Below are positions 7,100 to 12,396 of a DNA stretch of 12,396 nt, one piece after another. Each line of letters begins with the position of its first letter. Within the stretch, counting starts at the first letter, position 1. The position numbers and the translations under genes were made by a program. The notes below the pieces were generated by a model that made no database searches, was not told the origin of the DNA, and saw nothing but the letters and a program-made list of their open reading frames with translations. Source of the DNA: an uncultured Bacilli bacterium (lineage in GTDB: Bacteria > Bacillota_I > Bacilli_A > RF39 > UBA660); the NCBI GenBank assembly GCA_947629115.1, contig CANRCL010000026.1, positions 1 through 12,396 on the forward strand, given 5' to 3'.

Positions 7100-7912
7100 T
7101 TAAAATCTAACTGGGGCACTTTGCTCTTCATTATATAAATCTTCAAAACGACCTTTACGACTTAATATCATAAAGATAATTAAGCCAATTACAAACATTA
7201 CTACGGAAACTATTTGGGCTATTCTAAATCCCATAAACATTAAAGCATCAGTTCTTAAAGACTCAATAAAAAATCTTACCGCCCCATAATACATCATATA
7301 TAAACAAGTAAGTTGTCCTCTTTTTAAATAACGATATCTTCTAATAAATAATAACGCAATAAAACCAACTAAACATAATAAACTTTCATAATAAAAAGTT
7401 GGATGATAATAACTACCATTAATTTTCATACCCTCAATAATTTTTTCGGGAATATGTAATTCTTTCAAATGATAATATGTCGTCACTGCACCATGGGCTT
7501 CACTATTAAAGAAATTTCCCCATCTTCCAATGGCTTGGGCTAAAAGAAGTGGGACAACAGCCATATCGGTAATTTTAAAAGTATTAACTTTATATCTTTT
7601 AGTATACACTATTAACGTTATTAAACCGCCAATAATTCCTCCGTGAATAGCAAGGCCCCCCTCCCATATTTTAAAAATATCTAATAAATTATCTTTATAT
7701 AAAGAAAAATTAAAAATACAATAATATAATCTGGCACAAATAATACCAATAATTATTACCCAAAAGGCTAAATTAAAAGTAAAATCTTTAGGAATAAAAA
7801 ATCTTTTTCCCTCTTTAATAAACATAAATATAGCGATAATCATTGCTACTAATAATAAAACTGAATACCATCTAATTTCAAATCCCCCAACTGTAAATAT
7901 TACTGGGTCCAT
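7100..7912 (-). CDS. lgt: Prolipoprotein diacylglyceryl transferase
   Basis: This 270-residue integral membrane enzyme transfers diacylglycerol from phosphatidylglycerol to the lipobox cysteine of prolipoproteins, the first step of lipoprotein maturation. The Lgt signature GRWGNFFNSEAHG lies at 129-141. Also present are the AIHGGIIGG loop (88-96), HPTFYYES (170-177) and RFFIESLRTD (213-222), which contain the conserved His, Arg and Glu residues. About seven hydrophobic segments are visible, the last ending near 250. I chose the ATG at 7912, 10 bases after AGGAG (7923-7927); the GTG at 7921 is only one base from that site. It starts with MDPVIF, a common N-terminus for the family. First gene of the lgt-trxB unit, driven by the promoter at 7934-7962. 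Confidence 0.97.
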   Translation of the reverse strand: MDPVIFTVGGFEIRWYSVLLLVAMIIAIFMFIKEGKRFFIPKDFTFNLAFWVIIIGIICARLYYCIFNFSLYKDNLLDIFKIWEGGLAIHGGIIGGLITLIVYTKRYKVNTFKITDMAVVPLLLAQAIGRWGNFFNSEAHGAVTTYYHLKELHIPEKIIEGMKINGSYYHPTFYYESLLCLVGFIALLFIRRYRYLKRGQLTCLYMMYYGAVRFFIESLRTDALMFMGFRIAQIVSVVMFVIGLIIFMILSRKGRFEDLYNEEQSAPVRF

Positions 7913-7922
7913 TCTAATCACT

Positions 7923-7927
7923 CTCCT
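7923..7927 (-). promoter_or_regulatory. Ribosome binding site deciding the lgt start
   Basis: AGGAG on the minus strand is one base from the in-frame GTG at 7921 but 10 bases from the ATG at 7912. Spacing therefore favours the ATG. Confidence 0.65.
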
Positions 7928-7933
7928 ATTTTA

Positions 7934-7962
7934 ATTATAAAACATAGTAAAGCCTTTGTAAA
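7934..7962 (-). promoter_or_regulatory. Sigma-A type promoter of lgt-trxB
   Basis: On the minus strand, TTTACA (7957-7962), a 17-base spacer and a perfect TATAAT (7934-7939) are seen. The predicted transcript start is near 7927, so the ribosome binding site would be at the very 5' end of the message. Confidence 0.8.
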
Positions 7963-7994
7963 ATAAAAAAGTAAAAAATATATTTCTACTTTCT
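7962..7994 (-). terminator. Weak possible terminator after the ABC permease gene
   Basis: On the minus strand, AAAGTA (7987-7992) can pair with TACTTT (7968-7973) across a loop of about 13 bases, and a T-rich stretch follows. The stem is short and AT-only apart from one GC pair. It is the only candidate between the permease stop and the lgt promoter, so termination here may be inefficient. Confidence 0.3.
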
Positions 7995-7999
7995 TATAT

Positions 8000-9175
8000 T
8001 TAATTGGTGGCAAATAATATTTTTTCTGATTTATAAATCTTACTAATAACTTTAATAATAACTATTGTATAAATTACTGTGGTTATAAACATAATAATTA
8101 ATTTTCCAATATCAACATTATTAAAGAATAAATCTTGCAACATATAAGTATGACTAATAATTGGAATACAAGATATAACATAATTTAATTTTACTTCAGC
8201 CATTGTTAAAAACATAGGAATTATAGCCAAAAAATTAATTGGTGTTAAAGCACTTTGAGCCTCTTTGAAAGATTTAGTGAAACTAGCAATAGCAATAGAA
8301 AGACCACTAACAAAAATTGAGAAAGAAACTAAAACCAAGAAAGCCACAGCAATAGAATAAATATTAATATTAACAAGAGCACCATCAAATATATCAAAGG
8401 TATTATAAGCAAAAGTTATTGAACCGACTAATAAAATTAAATCTAATATACTAGTAATAATACAAGCAATAACAATGGCTAAATATTTACCAGTGACTAA
8501 TTCACCACTTGTTATAGGGAATGTTAAGAATGTTTCTAATGTTCCTCTTTCTTTTTCTCCCGCCGTAGAATCAGTTGTCGTGTTAATCGCAGTTAACATT
8601 ATTGTCATAATTGTAAACATAAATCCCGCAGAAATTAATATATCTAACATATAATTAGAACCCTCTAATGATTTTACTTCATAAGAAACATTATTATATA
8701 CTTTATTTATATCTGCTCCGATATTCATTAAATAATTTTGGGCTAAATAATCATTATACATATCTAAATAAGATATAACACTAGAACCAGCAATACTACT
8801 TTGTTCATCCATTTCATTCATATAAACTTCATAATTAGTATTATCATAAGTAATAAAGGCTTTTATTTCATCTTTATTATAGGCATTTTTTAAAGCATCC
8901 ATACTAGAATAGAATTTAGCCTCTAGACCTAATTCATTAAAAATATCACTTTCAACTTTATTTAAATCATAATTAACCCCAATTACATAGTTAGTTTTTT
9001 CTACATTTTCAGTACTATCTTCAGTATCTTTTAAAATACTATCATATAAATATGAAAATCCAAGAATATAAAGAGGAATAATAAAAGGCATTGCTAACAT
9101 TAAGATAAGTGATTTTTTATCTCTAACAAAGGCTCTTAATTCTTTTTTGACTGTTATAAAAATACTACTTTTCAA
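8000..9175 (-). CDS. ABC-2 family (NatB-like) transporter permease
   Basis: This 391-residue membrane subunit belongs to an ABC exporter. One membrane helix lies near the N-terminus (about 22-44). A large extracytoplasmic domain of about 130 residues follows (45-175). Five to six more helices lie between about 176 and 380. The motif AGEKERGTLETFLTFPI (205-221), between helices two and three, is the hallmark of NatB/ABC-2 permeases. NatAB exports sodium in Bacillus, but relatives export drugs, peptides or unknown compounds, so the substrate is open. The start is TTG at 9175, 8 bases after GGAGG (9184-9188); TTG at 9190 lies upstream of that site and GTG at 9184 overlaps it, so neither suits. 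It overlaps the end of the ATPase gene by 11 bases, implying coupled translation. Confidence 0.93.
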   Translation of the reverse strand: MKSSIFITVKKELRAFVRDKKSLILMLAMPFIIPLYILGFSYLYDSILKDTEDSTENVEKTNYVIGVNYDLNKVESDIFNELGLEAKFYSSMDALKNAYNKDEIKAFITYDNTNYEVYMNEMDEQSSIAGSSVISYLDMYNDYLAQNYLMNIGADINKVYNNVSYEVKSLEGSNYMLDILISAGFMFTIMTIMLTAINTTTDSTAGEKERGTLETFLTFPITSGELVTGKYLAIVIACIITSILDLILLVGSITFAYNTFDIFDGALVNINIYSIAVAFLVLVSFSIFVSGLSIAIASFTKSFKEAQSALTPINFLAIIPMFLTMAEVKLNYVISCIPIISHTYMLQDLFFNNVDIGKLIIMFITTVIYTIVIIKVISKIYKSEKILFATN

Positions 9176-9923
9176 CCTTAACACCTCCAACTAATTTAAA
9201 GAATGCATCTCTTAAATTATCTGTTTTAGTTTTCTTTTTAATTTCTTCAGGTGTTCCCTCGACAATTTTTTCACCCTCATTAATAATAACAACTCGGTCA
9301 CAAATATTTTCGGCTTCTTCCATATAATGCGTTGAATATAAAATACATTTACCTTTTTGTTTTTCTTTCTTAATAAAATCCAAAACTATTTGACTTAAAA
9401 TAGTATCAAGACCACTTGTTGCTTCATCTAAAATATAATAATTAGGATTATGAACTACACATCTTGCTAAACTAATTCTTTGATTTTGTCCCGTTGATAA
9501 ACTTTCTATTCGTTGATGGATAAATTTTTCTAAACTAAATTCTTTAATTATTTCTTTAATTCTTTTATCTAATTCTTCTTTAGGTACTCCATAATATTCG
9601 CCACACATTTTTAAAAGTTCATAACCAGAAATATCTTTGTAGAGTTTTGTATTACCCGATAAAAAGGCGATTTGCTTTTTTATTTCAATAGCACTTTGAT
9701 TATAATTTAAATCGTTAACAATAACTTCTCCTTTAGTTGGAGTCATAATACCCGCAATTATTCTTAAAAGAGTTGTTTTACCGGCTCCATTTGGGCCTAA
9801 AATTCCAACAATTTCCCCAGATTTTGCAGTAAATGAAATATCTTTATCGGCTAAAAAAGTAATTTTTTTCTTTTTAGTAATATTTTTAGTAAATTCTTTA
9901 GTAATATTTTTTACTTCAATCAT
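9165..9923 (-). CDS. ABC transporter ATP-binding protein (NatA-like)
   Basis: This 252-residue cytosolic ATPase subunit powers the adjacent permease. Walker A is GPNGAGKT (43-50), the signature is LSTGQ (142-146), Walker B is YYILDE (162-167) with the D-loop SGLD just after, and the switch His is in STHYMEEAE (His199). At the usual Q-loop position it has FLSGNTKLY instead of a Gln; I recall a similar loop in NatA-type proteins. I chose the ATG at 9923 (MIEVKNITKEF), with AGGGTG (9930-9935) 6 bases upstream. An 18-codon upstream extension to 9977 runs through the promoter and lacks a binding site, so it is rejected. First gene of the exporter operon; its last 11 bases overlap the permease start. 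Confidence 0.95.
   Translation of the reverse strand: MIEVKNITKEFTKNITKKKKITFLADKDISFTAKSGEIVGILGPNGAGKTTLLRIIAGIMTPTKGEVIVNDLNYNQSAIEIKKQIAFLSGNTKLYKDISGYELLKMCGEYYGVPKEELDKRIKEIIKEFSLEKFIHQRIESLSTGQNQRISLARCVVHNPNYYILDEATSGLDTILSQIVLDFIKKEKQKGKCILYSTHYMEEAENICDRVVIINEGEKIVEGTPEEIKKKTKTDNLRDAFFKLVGGVKVEK
9184..9188 (-). promoter_or_regulatory. Ribosome binding site deciding the permease TTG start
   Basis: GGAGG on the minus strand lies within the end of the ATPase gene and 8 bases before TTG at 9175, which favours that TTG over TTG at 9190 and GTG at 9184. Confidence 0.75.
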
Positions 9924-9941
9924 ATTTTTCACCCTATACTG

Positions 9942-9970
9942 AATATAGCATAATTTTAAAGGGTTAACAA
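9942..9970 (-). promoter_or_regulatory. Sigma-A type promoter of the ABC exporter operon
   Basis: On the minus strand, TTGTTA (9965-9970), a 17-base spacer and TATATT (9942-9947) with an extended -10 TG one base upstream. The predicted transcript start is near 9935, giving a leader of only about 12 bases that begins at the ribosome binding site. This placement also rules out the longer ATPase reading frame. Confidence 0.75.
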
Positions 9971-9977
9971 GTTGCAC

Positions 9978-10146
9978 TTTTTAATTATAAAAGTATCAAG
10001 ATTATGTATTTGTTCTATAAAAACTTATTTTAAAACTAACAATTTATGTTGTAATATAACACTGCACGCCATACAAAATACTTTTAGGGTGATAGTTATG
10101 ATTATTAGTTCATTATAATACCCTCCCGGTCAAGACTTTTTAAGCC
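9978..10146. other. Intergenic stretch between ABC exporter promoter and GLUG gene terminator
   Basis: About 170 bases with no credible gene. Near its right end, 10119-10141 (TACCCTCCCGGTCAAGACTTTTTT minus one T) resembles the motif at 81-104: 19 of 23 aligned bases match with one gap, in the same orientation. It may be an insertion-sequence scar or a dispersed intergenic element. Nothing else stands out apart from a six-codon ATG frame at 10098-10118, which I do not call. Confidence 0.4.
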
Positions 10147-10174
10147 AAAAAAGAATAACAAATTATGCTATTCT
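10147..10174 (-). terminator. Rho-independent terminator containing the GLUG gene stop codon
   Basis: On the minus strand, a 9-bp stem (AGAATAGCA with TGTTATTCT, one G-T pair) encloses a 5-base loop and is followed by six T. The TAG stop codon at 10168-10170 sits inside the first arm, so the ribosome finishes translation on the hairpin. Confidence 0.8.
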
Positions 10175-12375
10175 GTTTCTAAATTATAATCTAATGTTGG
10201 GTACCCAGTTGTTAGGTCTATTTTCCAATTTACTAGTGTATAACCATCTAAATCTGTTCCTATTGTTTCATTATCTATTAAAGATAATCCGGCACTATTT
10301 AAACTTTGAACATTTTGATTTAATTTATATAATAAACTATTACTATTATTACCATCTGGATTTTTCATATTGGCATCAGTCATTGGGTATATACCAGTTA
10401 AACTTGTATTACTTGCTACTAATCCCTCTTTATAATAAGCATTATCTATTGATTTTATCGTTCCACTAACGTATGTTAACTCTACTTTATTTGGAGAATT
10501 TATTTCACCTATATTATAAACATTATTTAAAGATAATAAACTTTTAGTTCCGTTTACTCTACTTATTCCACTACTAATATTTTTTGAGGTTATATTTCCT
10601 TTATTATAACTATTAATAATATATCCACTACTTGCATTATCACTATTTTCAAAACCATAAGCAATTCCTCCTGCAGAACCACCAGTATTTTTAGCATTAG
10701 CAATTAATTCTCCTATATTATAAGAATTCAAAATATATATTGTTGGTCCATTCCAGCCTTGACATAAAATTCCACCTACTTCTACACTACTAGTAAATAT
10801 GCTATCTTCTTGACCAGTAATATTTCCATTATTATAGCATTCATTAATTATAATTTTCATAGGATTGTATACTTGCCCGATAATTCCTCCAGTTCTATTT
10901 CCACCAGTAATATTTCCTTTATTGTAGCAATTTTCTATTTTAGATATTTTTGCTGTATCTGAATAACCAATATTTCCTATTATTCCACCAACAGAATTGC
11001 CAGAATTTCCACTTGTTGAAGAATTTATTTTTCCTAAATTATAACTGTTTGATATTGTTGTTTTATTTTCAGAATGTCCTATTATTCCACCAACATTTAA
11101 AGAATTAATTCCCTTTATATCTATTATTCCATCATTATGGCTATTTGTTATTTCTATTTCTTTATTACTTCTTCCGATTAATCCGCCAGCATAAATTATA
11201 GAATTAACTTCACTATTAACTTTTATTTCTCCATAATTAGCACTATTTTTTATTATGGTTTTAACTGGAGTGCCTATAGCAGATGCTCCTATTATTCCAC
11301 CAATATAAACTCTAAGATTATTTTCTATTTTTCCATAATTTTTACAATTTTCAATTGTTAATGTTCCGCTTTGATTACTTGCTATTATTCCACCAGTTGG
11401 TGCTCCATTAGTTATATTTCCTTTATTTGTACTATTTTTTATTGTTGCATCTCCATAAGACCAGCCTACTAATCCTCCTACCGAATGTGTTTCATTATTG
11501 CTTGTCACATTTATTTCATTTGTACAATTATCTATTGTACTATTTCCTATTCTATTTACTAACCCGCCAATTGTAGATTCAGTTTCTGTTTTTACTTCTC
11601 CTGTTATTGTTAAATTACTTATGCTTCCATTAGATAATACTCCTATAAATCCTAACGGTGCATCAATATTCGTTTTGTAATCTATCCATAAATTGCTTAT
11701 TTTATTATTTTTGCCATCTATATTACCCTCAAAAAATTTATTATAATTTCCTATTGGAATAAATCCACTTCCCTCTTGGTTAGTTAATTCTTCTTTTATT
11801 CCCTCTATTCCAGATACTCCATTTATATCTCCAAATCCAGTATCATTATATTTCATATAACTTTCATTTGTATTAAAATCTAGATTTCTTTTTAATATGA
11901 AATATTTACTATTATAATTATTACTATCTTTATTTACTGAATTAGCAAGTCTTACTAAATCTTCTATATAATTTATTTCATATGGTTCATCTTCTGTTCC
12001 TTTCCCTTTAAATAAATTATCATAGTATAAATAACATTTAACACTACCGTTGGCTTTCAAACTTATTTTTTTAGTTTCTTCATTATATGTTAATGCATCA
12101 ACATTTTTACCATTATTATCTATACAGCCACTTTTTATTCTATTTAATGTATAACCATTAGTTGGAAATTCATTATCTTCCCATTTGGTATATTCTTCTG
12201 TTTGATAATTACTTTCTACCATTATTGATAAACTATTATTTATATTATCATTTTTTATTTTTACTTTGGGTAATTCTTTATATTCTTCTTTTTTATTAGT
12301 TATCAAAAATATACTAGTCATTACTACTAATAAAAGTATTATTCCTAGCAATATTTTTTTATTATTTCTCCTCAT
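10168..12375 (-). CDS. N-terminally anchored GLUG-repeat surface protein
   Basis: This is a 735-residue predicted extracellular protein. A basic start (RRNNKK) and one hydrophobic segment (about 8-26) form a signal anchor or signal peptide; there is no lipobox. Residues about 45-120 form a small domain with two Cys (84, 114) in the frames GYTLNRIKSGC and SVKCYLYYD. The motif KGKGTEDEPYEI (123-134) leads into a repeat region where GG-[IL]-[IV]-G is followed by about ten residues and then NSYNxGxI, about eleven times to residue 640. This is the GLUG-type right-handed beta-helix pattern found in bacterial adhesin-like proteins. The end (GYPTLDYN) has no LPXTG or other sorting signal. Two more Cys-containing coils recur as ENC or NECYN. 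The start is ATG with a weak GAGAGATG site; the promoter lies outside the window. Role in adhesion or surface binding is inference. Confidence 0.88.
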   Translation of the reverse strand: MRRNNKKILLGIILLLVVMTSIFLITNKKEEYKELPKVKIKNDNINNSLSIMVESNYQTEEYTKWEDNEFPTNGYTLNRIKSGCIDNNGKNVDALTYNEETKKISLKANGSVKCYLYYDNLFKGKGTEDEPYEINYIEDLVRLANSVNKDSNNYNSKYFILKRNLDFNTNESYMKYNDTGFGDINGVSGIEGIKEELTNQEGSGFIPIGNYNKFFEGNIDGKNNKISNLWIDYKTNIDAPLGFIGVLSNGSISNLTITGEVKTETESTIGGLVNRIGNSTIDNCTNEINVTSNNETHSVGGLVGWSYGDATIKNSTNKGNITNGAPTGGIIASNQSGTLTIENCKNYGKIENNLRVYIGGIIGASAIGTPVKTIIKNSANYGEIKVNSEVNSIIYAGGLIGRSNKEIEITNSHNDGIIDIKGINSLNVGGIIGHSENKTTISNSYNLGKINSSTSGNSGNSVGGIIGNIGYSDTAKISKIENCYNKGNITGGNRTGGIIGQVYNPMKIIINECYNNGNITGQEDSIFTSSVEVGGILCQGWNGPTIYILNSYNIGELIANAKNTGGSAGGIAYGFENSDNASSGYIINSYNKGNITSKNISSGISRVNGTKSLLSLNNVYNIGEINSPNKVELTYVSGTIKSIDNAYYKEGLVASNTSLTGIYPMTDANMKNPDGNNSNSLLYKLNQNVQSLNSAGLSLIDNETIGTDLDGYTLVNWKIDLTTGYPTLDYNLETE
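10456..11610 (-). repeat. Region encoding about eleven GLUG-type repeats
   Basis: It covers residues about 256-640 of the surface protein. The Gly-Gly pairs that mark each unit lie near residues 270, 300, 328, 359, 397, 429, 463, 496, 534 and 569, with a weaker unit (SGIS) at 602. Unit length is about 28-38 residues. The DNA copies are diverged, so this is an old protein repeat, not a recent tandem duplication. Confidence 0.8.
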
Positions 12376-12396
12376 AAAACATCTCTCTATTCTATG

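Noticed and set aside
1644..9923. Possible defence system or novel gene cluster
   Set aside because: The genes are identifiable housekeeping functions (tex, RNA modification, lgt, trxB, ABC exporter) in separate transcription units, with no nuclease, toxin, reverse transcriptase or effector modules.
9924..9977. 18-codon N-terminal extension of the ABC ATPase
   Set aside because: It crosses the predicted promoter (9942-9970), lacks a ribosome binding site, and the conserved family start MIEVKNITKEF has a well-placed AGGGTG.
10086..10118. Six-codon plus-strand frame (MIISSL) preceded by AGGGTGA
   Set aside because: The binding-site-like sequence is tempting, but six codons and only a weak promoter match upstream are not enough to call a peptide gene.
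10194..10469. Plus-strand 91-codon open frame
   Set aside because: It lies antisense within the GLUG gene, is a low-complexity Tyr/Leu-rich shadow of AT-rich coding sequence, and has no family features.
10456..11610. CRISPR-like or recent tandem repeat array in the GLUG gene
   Set aside because: The DNA copies are diverged and the periodicity is at protein level within an open reading frame; there are no constant repeats with variable spacers.
11498..11680. Plus-strand 60-codon open frame
   Set aside because: It lies antisense within the repeat region of the GLUG gene and has no supporting ribosome binding site or recognisable product.

Overview
The window is AT-rich, and all ten supported genes lie on the minus strand. 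They have consensus sigma-70/sigma-A type promoters, AGGAG-like ribosome binding sites and AT-rich intrinsic terminators. This fits a low-GC Firmicutes-type bacterium. An uncultivated gut-type member of the Bacilli or Clostridia is my guess, but no marker here fixes the taxon. All Trp codons I checked are TGG, so I see no sign of a Mollicutes-type code.

Layout, in the direction of transcription (right to left). At the right end, a 735-residue N-terminally anchored surface protein with about eleven GLUG-type beta-helix repeats (10168-12375) ends in a terminator that contains its own stop codon. After a short intergenic stretch comes a promoter and a two-gene ABC exporter: a NatA-like ATPase (9165-9923) and a NatB-like permease (8000-9175), whose reading frames overlap by 11 bases. 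Next is a promoter and a tight lgt-trxB pair (7100-7912, 6197-7087), i.e. lipoprotein diacylglyceryl transferase and a thioredoxin-reductase-like flavoprotein. A single-gene unit follows (5399-6094), with its own near-consensus promoter and terminator, encoding an unrecognised protein with two coiled coils around a membrane hairpin. Last is a four-gene operon running to the left end: a SAM-dependent methyltransferase (4476-5327), an RluA-family pseudouridine synthase (3836-4483), the S1-domain protein Tex (1644-3797) and an unrecognised all-helical repeat protein (211-1629). It closes with an intrinsic terminator.

The leftmost ~120 bases are non-coding. They hold a palindrome, two copies of a 14-base repeat and a C8 tract, and look like the end of an insertion sequence. 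A related motif recurs at 10119-10141.

Functionally this is mostly chromosomal housekeeping: RNA modification and RNA/transcription quality control, lipoprotein maturation, thiol redox and export, next to one accessory surface protein. I found no clear new defence or mobile system. The items most worth a second look are the ~34-residue helical solenoid co-transcribed with tex, the membrane-hairpin coiled-coil protein, the changed NADPH-site residues in the TrxB-like protein, the architecture of the GLUG protein, and the repeated intergenic motif.
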